Assembly: GCA_002394465.1 (NCBI GenBank)
Contig: DGTU01000113.1
Span: 1 to 5,551, forward strand
DNA: 5,551 nucleotides
Direction of reading: 5' to 3'
From: Treponema sp. UBA4328
GTDB taxonomy: Bacteria > Spirochaetota > Spirochaetia > Treponematales > Treponemataceae
The notes under the pieces are model-generated. The model searched no databases and was not told the origin of the DNA. It saw nothing but the letters and a program-made list of their open reading frames with translations. Made by a program: the position numbers and the translations under genes. Positions 1 through 5,129 of this stretch are shown here, piece by piece. Within the stretch, counting starts at the first letter, position 1; the number at the start of each line of letters is the position of its first letter.

Positions 1-1
1 C

Positions 2-268
2 GCAGATTGCCTTTATACTGATGTTTGGGTTTCTATGGGCGAGGAATCGCTCAAGGAAGAACGTACACGGCTTCTTTCTCCTTATCAGGTAAACAGGGAG
101 CTGATGGCTGCAACAGGAAAAGACAGTACAATTTTCATGCACTGTCTCCCGGCAGTAATCGGACAGGAAGTTACGGAGGACGTCTTCGAAAGTTCTGCCA
201 GCAAAGTCTGGGACGAAGCTGAAAACCGCAAGCATACAATCAAAGCAATAATGCTGGCGCTCATCTAG
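2..268 (+). CDS. argF: Ornithine carbamoyltransferase, C-terminal part (5' end outside window)
   Basis: This is the last 88 codons of an ornithine carbamoyltransferase, which joins carbamoyl phosphate and ornithine to give citrulline and phosphate in the cytoplasm. The reading frame is open from base 2 and begins inside the ornithine-binding domain with DCLYTDVWVSMGEE, which holds the conserved Asp and the SMG loop. The HCLP motif follows about 36 residues later, with the catalytic-site cysteine, and then the family's closing segment DEAENRKHTIKA, which carries the conserved arginine. It ends in TAG at 266-268. The enzyme can be biosynthetic (argF) or catabolic in the arginine deiminase pathway (arcB). 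Many treponemes ferment arginine, so the catabolic role is possible, but upstream neighbours are not visible to decide it. No terminator follows, so read-through into the next gene, 29 bases on, is likely. Confidence 0.93.
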   Translation, partial: ADCLYTDVWVSMGEESLKEERTRLLSPYQVNRELMAATGKDSTIFMHCLPAVIGQEVTEDVFESSASKVWDEAENRKHTIKAIMLALI

Positions 269-297
269 TAACGGGCGCAGATAAAGGAGATAAATAT

Positions 298-744
298 ATG
301 AAAAAATCAGTTCTGTTCACATTGTTTTCCGCAGTTCTCTTTGCAACAGTGTCTTTCACTGCAGCTGCTGATGATGCAAAGCAGGAAAAACAGCAGAAAG
401 AATACAAATACGAATATGTTGAATCACCGATGAGTTACCGCCAGGTAAACGTTTATAAAATTCTTGACCAGAAAGATTCATACATAGTAATGCACAGCAA
501 GGGACACCGCGAAGTCGGAAACGTTGCAATTCCTAAAAAATGGTACAAGGAAAATCCTGCAAGACTCCGCTTCAGGGCTCTTCCAAAAGGAATGTCATCA
601 TATATGACAGTTTTCTACAAAGACGGAAAATTTGACTACGTTATCCTTACAGTTCCAACATCAAGAATGGATCCTGTATGGGGAATCGCAGACGCAGGTG
701 TATCAGTAAACACAGATAAAGATACACTGGATATCGTATACTAA
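298..744 (+). CDS. Small secreted protein of unknown function
   Basis: This is a 148-residue protein I do not recognise. Residues 1-24 form a clear Sec signal peptide: a KK start, a hydrophobic core and an AAA end, with cleavage likely after Ala24. No cysteine sits at the cleavage site or anywhere else in the protein, so it is neither a lipoprotein nor disulphide-bonded. The mature part of about 124 residues starts with a Lys/Gln/Glu-rich linker. It then becomes rich in aromatic and beta-prone residues (for example VNVYKILDQKDSYIVMHSKG), with no further membrane segment, so a periplasmic or surface-associated soluble domain is expected. The start is well supported by AAAGGAGA at 283-290, seven bases before ATG. 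It lies 29 bases after the OTC gene with no promoter visible between, and is closed by the hairpin at 775-802. A link to arginine metabolism cannot be inferred from the sequence. Confidence 0.82.
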   Translation: MKKSVLFTLFSAVLFATVSFTAAADDAKQEKQQKEYKYEYVESPMSYRQVNVYKILDQKDSYIVMHSKGHREVGNVAIPKKWYKENPARLRFRALPKGMSSYMTVFYKDGKFDYVILTVPTSRMDPVWGIADAGVSVNTDKDTLDIVY

Positions 745-774
745 TACCTGGGAAACATTTTTTCTCAAATACAA

Positions 775-802
775 GGGCTGTCGTTTCGACGGCTCTTTTT
801 TT
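775..802 (+). terminator. Intrinsic terminator after the secreted-protein gene
   Basis: GGGCTGTCG (775-783) pairs with CGACGGCTC (787-795) as a 9-base-pair stem containing two G-U pairs and a TTT loop. Seven T residues follow directly (796-802). It lies 31 bases after the stop codon and separates the OTC/secreted-protein unit from the phosphoesterase gene. Confidence 0.88.
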
Positions 803-842
803 ACATTCTTACTTTATCAGACTGAAAGGAAAAAAATAAAAA

Positions 843-1823
843 ATGATAACAATTAATGATGCACAGGTTAAGCTGTTTGAAGATTTCCTTAATTCACATG
901 ACTTTTTCTATGTAATTGCCCATAAAGAACCGGACGGAGATGCCGTTTTCAGCTGTCTAGGGATCTCTTCAATTCTGACGAAACTGGGACTAAGACACCA
1001 GCTTCTTTCAGCAGGACCGTTCAAGCGTAATGAAATAAAAGAGAAAGAAAACCTGTTTTCAAACACGATGGAATTTCTTTCAGAACCTGAAAGAAAAAAA
1101 ACCGGACTCATAATCCTTGACTGTTCAGAAATGTCAAGGCTTGGTGACATAGACGGAGACCTTGAAAACCTTGATACCTTTATAATCGATCATCACAAAA
1201 CAGCCGAAAACACTGAAAACTCAATCATCGATCCTTCATCACCGGCAACAGCATGCCTTGTACAGCAGCTTTATGAAAAAATTGCCGGAAAACCGGACAA
1301 ACAAACTGCTCAGAACCTGTTTTTCGGACTGTCAACAGACACGGGTTATTTCCGCTTCCTCAACAGCGATTCAGCAGAAGTCTTTCATTCAGCAGCACGC
1401 CTTGTTGAAGCCGGAGCAGATCCGCGGAAAACCTATGACACAATTACGGGTGGCCGGCCTTTCGCTACGCGAAGGCTCCTTGGAGTAATGCTTACACGCA
1501 CTGAACTTTATTACAATGACAAACTGGCAGTTACCTGGGAAACAATGGAAGATACAAAAAAATACGCCCAGGAAGGCCGTGATTCTGATTCCCTCTACTC
1601 CCTCCTGCTTGCCTGCGAAGGAATTGAAGCAGTTGTTTTTATCCGTCAGGATACGGAACACACCTGCACATGCGGCTTCCGTTCGCGTGACAGAATTGAC
1701 GTAAGTGCAATAGCAGCCAGATTTGGAGGCGGCGGACATAAAAATGCTGCAGGCCTCAGCACGGAAGGCAAAATTGAAACCCTCAAACCTGCAATCCTCA
1801 AGGAATTTGCAAAAGTAATATAA
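843..1823 (+). CDS. nrnA: DHH/DHHA1 phosphoesterase, NrnA-type oligoribonuclease / pAp phosphatase
   Basis: This 326-residue cytoplasmic protein has the full layout of the NrnA family, which degrades 2-5-nucleotide RNA fragments and, in several members, dephosphorylates pAp. The N-terminal DHH domain shows the metal ligands in order: His27, then Asp31 and Asp33 in HKEPDGDA; Asp93 in LDCSE; the signature DHH at 116-118; and Asp166 in STDTGYFR. The C-terminal DHHA1 domain ends in the substrate-binding glycine motif GGGGHKNAAG at 295-304. Length and motif spacing are normal and nothing is missing. AAAGGA at 825-830 precedes ATG by 12 bases, a slightly long spacing, but no better start exists and the family usually begins about 25 residues before the DGD motif. 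The gene sits between two terminators, so it is probably transcribed alone from a promoter in 803-842 that I could not identify, or by partial read-through. The subfamily activity (nanoRNase, pAp phosphatase or cyclic-dinucleotide product pGpG/pApA hydrolysis) cannot be settled from motifs. Confidence 0.92.
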   Translation: MITINDAQVKLFEDFLNSHDFFYVIAHKEPDGDAVFSCLGISSILTKLGLRHQLLSAGPFKRNEIKEKENLFSNTMEFLSEPERKKTGLIILDCSEMSRLGDIDGDLENLDTFIIDHHKTAENTENSIIDPSSPATACLVQQLYEKIAGKPDKQTAQNLFFGLSTDTGYFRFLNSDSAEVFHSAARLVEAGADPRKTYDTITGGRPFATRRLLGVMLTRTELYYNDKLAVTWETMEDTKKYAQEGRDSDSLYSLLLACEGIEAVVFIRQDTEHTCTCGFRSRDRIDVSAIAARFGGGGHKNAAGLSTEGKIETLKPAILKEFAKVI

Positions 1824-1824
1824 T

Positions 1825-1874
1825 AAAAAAACTGCAGGAATCCGGCGGATGCAGAGATATCCTGCAGTTTTTTT
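1825..1874 (+). terminator. Strong intrinsic terminator after nrnA
   Basis: The stem is 15 perfect base pairs: A7 then CTGCAGGA (1825-1839) pairs with TCCTGCAG then T7 (1860-1874). The 20-base loop contains a small TCC/GGA inner pairing. It begins two bases after the nrnA stop codon. The A-run on the left arm and T-run on the right would allow function in both directions, but no opposing gene is present. Confidence 0.9.
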
Positions 1875-1882
1875 ATACATTT

Positions 1883-1974
1883 CTGTCAGTTTCAGCAAGA
1901 TTTTGTCATAAACCAGTCAGTTTCAGCCTTTCCCTTCTATTTTTTGCTTAACACCTGAAATAATCTGTCAGTCA
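1883..1974 (+). promoter_or_regulatory. Direct repeats upstream of the sigma-54 promoter, candidate activator sites
   Basis: GTCAGTTTCAGC occurs exactly twice, at 1885-1896 and 1916-1927, with starts 31 bases apart (about three helical turns). A shorter relative, CTGTCAGTCA, lies at 1965-1974 and has CTGAAA, the reverse complement of TTTCAG, just before it at 1955-1960. The sites lie roughly 110 to 195 bases upstream of the start site predicted for the -24/-12 promoter at 2054-2069. That is where sigma-54 enhancer-binding activators usually bind. Calling them activator sites is inference; the repeat itself is plain. Confidence 0.45.
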
Positions 1975-2020
1975 AAAAGACGTTTTGTAAGCATTTAACA
2001 TCAGGCTTCTTAAATCCCTG

Positions 2021-2034
2021 CATCTGTATAGATG
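2021..2034. repeat. Short inverted repeat upstream of the sigma-54 promoter
   Basis: CATCT-GTAT-AGATG is a perfect 5-base inverted repeat, about 20 bases before the -24 element. It could be an operator or part of a transcript from further upstream. It is short enough to arise by chance. Confidence 0.25.
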
Positions 2035-2053
2035 TAAATACATTATTTTCCGC

Positions 2054-2069
2054 TGGCATAAAAATTGCA
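2054..2069 (+). promoter_or_regulatory. Sigma-54 (RpoN) -24/-12 promoter
   Basis: TGGCATAAAAATTGCA matches the sigma-54 consensus TGGCAC-N5-TTGCA at all key positions. The invariant GG is at 2055-2056 and GC at 2067-2068, with the required 12-base offset; only the last base of the -24 block differs. Transcription should start near 2080. That leaves a leader of about 16 bases containing the AAGGAG ribosome-binding site (2084-2089) of the next gene. Such a promoter needs an ATP-driven enhancer-binding activator. Confidence 0.8.
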
Positions 2070-2095
2070 TTTGAGTTCCGCACAAGGAGACACAA

Positions 2096-3007
2096 ATGCA
2101 GAAATTAAATTTAAATAACCTGCCGGAGGAACTTTCATCAGGAAGAATGACCATGGATGAATGCATATCATTTCTGTGGGAAGAAATTTACAGGAAGCCG
2201 CTGCTTTTCGGCCTATCAGGCTTTGATCAGGATCAGGTAAGCGATTTTCTTATTTACGTAAATCCAAGGCTCAAAGACATACTGTCAAAATATGACAGCA
2301 GGAAAATGAAGTTTTTCTTTTACCTCAGGCAGAGTCTTGCCCTTCTCAAGACCTGCTGGATAAGGAAAATTCAGCGCGAACGCATGGTGAACATCCTCAA
2401 CAGGCAATATGCTGAAAACACATTAAAATCGCAGATGGAATCTTCCGGCGAAGCGATTAAATTTGATTCAGAAAAACAGAGAAATATCGCCATCAGCAAT
2501 CCGCAAAGAAGCCTTGAAATCGCAAGGATAACGGCCTTAATCCTCCTGTATAAAAACTGCAATGAAATCGATGATGAAATACTCAAAAATGTTGCAAGAT
2601 TCTCACAGAAAGACGAAAAGATTCTTCATGAAAAAATTCAGAAGTTAAGGGCAATTACATCCCGCAGGAAGGAACTCCGTGAGAAAATTATATTCCGTCG
2701 TGATAATGCCTTCTTTTTTCACAGAAAATACGAGACATATCTTTCAAAGATTGAGCCGGGAACGGAAAGCTACCTTCAGCTGCTTAAAATGTATTATAAA
2801 AAGACTAAATGCTGGATCCGGCAGAACGAACTCCTTGCCAGTCGCTTTAAAACCGTACCGCCAAACAGAATAATAGCACATGAACTCAGCATCTCCGAGC
2901 GTAAGATTTTTGCATACCTCAAAAATGCCATGAATGAAAAATCCTCGTTCAGAAAACATGCAGAAAACTTTTTTAACAGTCTGCCGGAAAAGGAAAATGA
3001 TGACTGA
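2096..3007 (+). CDS. Divergent sigma-factor-like protein (putative)
   Basis: This 303-residue, lysine/arginine-rich protein has no signal peptide or membrane segment and should be cytoplasmic. Residues about 21-92 resemble sigma-70-family region 2: an amphipathic start, then FGLSGFDQDQVSDFLIYVN, then RLKDILSKYDSRKMKFFFYL and a basic helix ending CWIRKIQRER. This follows the pattern of ECF-type core-binding and -10-recognition helices. Residues about 255-278 (PPNRIIAHELSISERKIFAYLK) look like the helix-turn-helix of sigma region 4. Between them lies about 160 residues of charged, probably helical sequence, longer than the usual ECF linker. ATG 2096 is supported by AAGGAG six bases upstream and by the sigma-54 promoter just before it; later Met18 and Met20 lack such support. 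The rdgB-like gene follows after 27 bases and is probably co-transcribed. I judge sigma-like from pattern memory, not a search. It could instead be a non-sigma DNA-binding regulator. Confidence 0.62.
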   Translation: MQKLNLNNLPEELSSGRMTMDECISFLWEEIYRKPLLFGLSGFDQDQVSDFLIYVNPRLKDILSKYDSRKMKFFFYLRQSLALLKTCWIRKIQRERMVNILNRQYAENTLKSQMESSGEAIKFDSEKQRNIAISNPQRSLEIARITALILLYKNCNEIDDEILKNVARFSQKDEKILHEKIQKLRAITSRRKELREKIIFRRDNAFFFHRKYETYLSKIEPGTESYLQLLKMYYKKTKCWIRQNELLASRFKTVPPNRIIAHELSISERKIFAYLKNAMNEKSSFRKHAENFFNSLPEKENDD

Positions 3008-3034
3008 AACCGGTAAAAACGTTAAGATAATTTC

Positions 3035-3661
3035 ATGAAATTATTTTTAGCAACATCAAACAGACACAAACAGAAAGAAATGCAGGAACTTCTTCCGGAA
3101 TATGAAATCCTTATCCCGGCTGACGCAGGAATAGATTTTGATCCGGAAGAAACAGGAACGACTTTTTATGAAAACTCCCTTATAAAGGCACGCGCACTCT
3201 GGAATCTCGTTCATGAAAGCGTAATAGCCGATGATTCAGGCCTCTGCGTTGAAGCACTTAACAATGAACCGGGCATATACACCTCGCGCTACGCAGGACC
3301 TGCTTTCATGCACGGGAAGCCTGACGGAAGCAGAATTACACAGGATGAACAGAACCGCCTTCTTATTGAACAGCTTAATGCCACAGGCTCAGCGAACAGG
3401 AAATGTTATTACACCTGCGCAATGGTTCTTCTTATGAATCCTGACAGGCTTTTTGTCGCCCAGGAAACCTTTGAAGGAGAACTTATCCGTTCAATTGATG
3501 ATCAGGCAGGAAGCGGTGGTTTCGGGTATGATCCTGTAGTATTCCTTCCTCAGTACGGAAAGACTGTCGCAGAAATCAGTGCGGAAGAAAAGAACCTGAT
3601 TTCACACAGGGGAAAGGCCTGCCGTGCAATCAAAAAGATTTTGGAATCATTAAAAAGTTAA
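3035..3661 (+). CDS. rdgB: RdgB/HAM1-family XTP/dITP pyrophosphatase
   Basis: This 208-residue cytoplasmic enzyme hydrolyses non-canonical purine triphosphates (XTP, ITP, dITP) to monophosphates and pyrophosphate, keeping them out of DNA and RNA. All family motifs are present in order: ATSNRHKQKE (residues 6-15) for phosphate binding; ETGTTFYENSLIKA (39-52); the metal and catalytic DDSG (66-69); PGIYTSRYAG (79-88); base-recognition GGFGYDP (161-167); and SHRGKA (190-195). Length is normal for the family. The start fits the usual MKLFLATSN opening, yet the ribosome-binding site is poor (only TTAAGAT nearby). Translation may therefore be coupled to the sigma-like gene ending 27 bases earlier, from whose sigma-54 promoter it is probably transcribed. 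An insertion of roughly ten residues around FMHGKPDGSRITQ (92-104) is within the family's variation. No hairpin terminator follows, so transcripts may run into flaB. Confidence 0.93.
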   Translation: MKLFLATSNRHKQKEMQELLPEYEILIPADAGIDFDPEETGTTFYENSLIKARALWNLVHESVIADDSGLCVEALNNEPGIYTSRYAGPAFMHGKPDGSRITQDEQNRLLIEQLNATGSANRKCYYTCAMVLLMNPDRLFVAQETFEGELIRSIDDQAGSGGFGYDPVVFLPQYGKTVAEISAEEKNLISHRGKACRAIKKILESLKS

Positions 3662-3668
3662 AAAAAAA

Positions 3669-3690
3669 TTAAAAATTTTTAAAAATTTTA
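3669..3690. promoter_or_regulatory. Phased A/T tracts just upstream of the flaB promoter (candidate UP element or curved DNA)
   Basis: AAAAATTTTT at 3671-3680 is followed directly by AAAAATTTTA at 3681-3690, so A5T5 blocks repeat with a 10-base period, one helical turn. They end one base before the -35 element. AnTn tracts in phase bend DNA, and A/T tracts here are typical contacts for the RNA polymerase alpha-subunit C-terminal domain. The activity is inferred. Confidence 0.5.
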
Positions 3691-3691
3691 C

Positions 3692-3719
3692 TAAAGAAAT
3701 TAATGACCATTGCCGATAA
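3692..3719 (+). promoter_or_regulatory. Sigma-28 (FliA/WhiG-type) flagellar promoter
   Basis: TAAAGAAA (3692-3699) and GCCGATAA (3712-3719) match the flagellar sigma-28 consensus TAAAGTTT / GCCGATAA. The -10 block is perfect. The gap between TAAA and GCCGATAA is 16 bases against the usual 15, which is tolerated. Transcription should start near 3726, giving a flaB leader of about 150 bases. This is the expected class for late flagellar genes such as flagellin in treponemes. Confidence 0.88.
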
Positions 3720-3833
3720 GAAATTTGACAATCTATGAGCAGCTAAACTTCGTAGAAGCTACTGAACAAGTTGTCACGTAAAAAGGAAATGGATGTAGCC
3801 TTGTAATACAGAAGTTTCCTTTTTACAATCTGG

Positions 3834-3849
3834 CCGAAAAGGATTTCGG
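3834..3849 (+). promoter_or_regulatory. AGGA-loop hairpin, candidate CsrA-binding site
   Basis: The 6-base-pair hairpin CCGAAA-AGGA-TTTCGG presents GGA in its loop, the form preferred by the RNA-binding repressor CsrA. A second motif, AUGGA at 3863-3867, overlaps the Shine-Dalgarno sequence. Paired sites of this kind, one overlapping the Shine-Dalgarno, are known in flagellin leaders of Bacillus (hag) and Borrelia (flaB). CsrA binding here is inference; no csrA gene is in the window. Confidence 0.45.
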
Positions 3850-3864
3850 TTTACACAATTCCAT

Positions 3865-3869
3865 GGAGG
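3865..3869 (+). promoter_or_regulatory. Shine-Dalgarno site that fixes the first flaB start at 3878
   Basis: GGAGG lies eight bases before ATG 3878. An in-frame ATG at 3863 overlaps this site and has no ribosome-binding site of its own. The matching upstream ATG before the second flaB (5142) is out of frame, so the extra five residues (MEENI) are not a conserved part of the protein. Confidence 0.88.
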
Positions 3870-3877
3870 AAAACATT

Positions 3878-4738
3878 ATGGTCATTAATCACAACATGTC
3901 CGCCCTTTACTCTAACCGTGTGCTTGGAGTAAGCAATCTCTCTATCGGTAAAGATATGGAGAAACTCTCTTCAGGAGAAAAAATCAACCGTGCAGGTGAT
4001 GACGCTTCAGGTCTCGCAGTATCTGAAAAGATGCGTGCACAGATCAGAGGTTTGAATCAGGCTTCAACAAACGCACAGAACGGAATCAGCTTCATTCAGG
4101 TAACAGAAGGTTATCTCCAGGAAACAACTGATATCATGCAGCGTATCCGCGAACTTGCAGTACAGTCAGCAAACGGAATTTATTCTGATGAGGACCGTAT
4201 GCAGATTCAGGTTGAAGTTTCTCAGCTTGTAGCAGAAGTAGATCGCATCGCTTCACAGGCTCAGTTCAACGGTATGAACATGCTTACAGGACGTTTTGCT
4301 CAGTCTACTGGTGAAAATGTTGTTACTGGTTCTATGTGGTTCCACATCGGTGCTAACATGGATCAGAGAATGCAGGTTTTCATCGGAACAATGACAGCAG
4401 CAGCTTTGGGAGTTCGCGAAATTGGTAGTGAAATTCCAATGAGCATTGCAGCACCTGATTTGGCCAACCGCGCAATCGGTACTATTGACGAAGCTCTGAA
4501 AAAAATCAACAAACAGCGTGCAGATCTTGGTGCATATCAGAACCGTATGGAATATGCAGTCAAGGGTCTGGATGTATCTGCTGAAAATACTCAGGCCTCA
4601 GAATCTCGCATCCGTGATACAGACATGGCAGCACAGATGGTTGAGTTCACTAAGAACCAGATTCTTACACAGGCTGGTACAGCAATGCTTGCTCAGGCAA
4701 ACGCTCAGTCTCAGAACGTCTTGTCTTTGCTCAGATAG
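3878..4738 (+). CDS. flaB: Flagellar filament core protein FlaB (flagellin)
   Basis: This 286-residue flagellin polymerises into the core of the spirochaete periplasmic flagellum, inside the FlaA sheath. It has the standard N-terminal D0/D1 block (MVINHNMSALYSNR, LSSGEKINRAGDDASGLAVSEKMR, GISFIQ, QRIRELAVQSANG) over residues 1-140. A short central stretch (about 140-200) has no large variable outer domain, as is usual for FlaB. The C-terminal block (210-286) ends in the classic TQAGTAMLAQANAQSQNVLSLLR. No signal peptide is present, as expected for export by the flagellar type III apparatus. Length fits treponemal FlaB proteins. Expression should follow the sigma-28 promoter at 3692-3719, with possible translational control in the leader. 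A terminator follows at 4749-4782. Treponemes carry several FlaB paralogues; which number this is cannot be told from the window. Confidence 0.97.
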   Translation: MVINHNMSALYSNRVLGVSNLSIGKDMEKLSSGEKINRAGDDASGLAVSEKMRAQIRGLNQASTNAQNGISFIQVTEGYLQETTDIMQRIRELAVQSANGIYSDEDRMQIQVEVSQLVAEVDRIASQAQFNGMNMLTGRFAQSTGENVVTGSMWFHIGANMDQRMQVFIGTMTAAALGVREIGSEIPMSIAAPDLANRAIGTIDEALKKINKQRADLGAYQNRMEYAVKGLDVSAENTQASESRIRDTDMAAQMVEFTKNQILTQAGTAMLAQANAQSQNVLSLLR

Positions 4739-4748
4739 TACTATATAA

Positions 4749-4782
4749 TTTTCAAAAAGGGGTTCACTCCCCTTTTTGAAAA
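4749..4782 (+). terminator. Terminator after the first flaB
   Basis: TTTTCAAAAAGGGG (4749-4762) pairs perfectly with CCCCTTTTTGAAAA (4769-4782) around a 6-base loop, a 14-base-pair stem 10 bases after the stop codon. The GGGG/CCCC core followed by T5 is the terminating part. The symmetry would also give a stable 3' end to a very abundant mRNA. Confidence 0.87.
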
Positions 4783-5063
4783 ACTTGCGTGGATTTTCAT
4801 TTCGCAATATACTAATCTTGAATTTAATCCACCTTAAGTTTGACAGTTATTGAAATTTATGGTTTAACATATAAGGTTATTCCGGCAGAACAAATCTGTC
4901 AGAAAGATTTTAATGCAGCCGTTTTTCAATAACCATGATTTGGCACAGGTTTAGATGTGTTTTGATCTTTGAAAATTGCATTCCATGATTGTAGTGACAG
5001 CATGGACAGTTATTTGTATGTACAAGGCTTACAATAACGGTTCCTGCTGATGAGGCTGAACTG

Positions 5064-5090
5064 TTCATAGGGGGCGCAAAAACCTATGAA
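5064..5090 (+). repeat. Stem-loop in the second flaB leader
   Basis: TTCATAGG (5064-5071) pairs perfectly with CCTATGAA (5083-5090) around an 11-base loop rich in G then A. No T-run follows, so it is not an intrinsic terminator. It is probably an RNA structure of the leader. Confidence 0.55.
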
Positions 5091-5110
5091 TACTCGCACT
5101 AATGCAGGAC

Positions 5111-5129
5111 TTACAGCATGAAGCTGTAA
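5111..5129 (+). repeat. Stem-loop 14 bases before the second flaB Shine-Dalgarno site
   Basis: TTACAGC (5111-5117) pairs with GCTGTAA (5123-5129) around an ATGAA loop. It stands in the same place relative to the Shine-Dalgarno site as the AGGA-loop hairpin of the first flaB, but its sequence and loop differ. Confidence 0.5.

Larger units (their letters stand above)
3726..3877 (+). promoter_or_regulatory. Structured 5' leader of the first flaB
   Basis: Three stem-loops follow one another from the predicted transcription start. (A) TGACAA (3726-3731) pairs with TTGTCA (3771-3776), enclosing a small CTTC/GAAG hairpin. (B) GTAAAAAGGAAA (3778-3789) pairs with TTTCCTTTTTAC (3815-3826), 12 perfect base pairs around a 25-base loop. 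(C) CCGAAA (3834-3839) pairs with TTTCGG (3844-3849) around an AGGA loop. The Shine-Dalgarno sequence comes 15 bases later. This much structure suggests control of mRNA stability or translation. No known riboswitch class was recognised. Confidence 0.6.

Noticed and set aside
25..222. Alternative-frame open frame at the left edge
   Set aside because: It overlaps the OTC frame, whose motifs (SMG loop, HCLP, DEAENR) are unmistakable.
1389..1898. Long reverse-strand open frame across the 3' half of nrnA
   Set aside because: It lies opposite a gene with complete family motifs and crosses the nrnA terminator. Its translation shows no domain and it has no ribosome-binding site.
4840..4868. TTGACA-N17-TTTAAC as a sigma-70 promoter for the second flaB
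   Set aside because: The -35 is perfect, but the -10 lacks the key second A and last T. Kept only as a weak candidate in the description of the gap.
4915..4926. GCCG in GCAGCCGTTTTT as a sigma-28 -10 element
   Set aside because: Only the first four bases and one later T agree with GCCGATAA, and no TAAA lies 15-16 bases upstream.
4985..5050. A 21-codon open frame (starts MIVVTAW) in the second flaB leader, a possible leader peptide
   Set aside because: It has no ribosome-binding site, and nothing about its composition or position suggests attenuation.
5044..5062. CTGATGAGGCTGAAC resembles the hammerhead ribozyme core (CUGAUGA...GAA)
   Set aside because: There is no room for stem II between the two core parts, and the flanking stems I and III are not found.
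5064..5090. Hairpin as an intrinsic terminator or cyclic-di-GMP riboswitch (GGGCGCAAAAACC in the loop)
   Set aside because: No T-run follows it, and the conserved GEMM elements (two hairpins with tetraloop and receptor) are absent.
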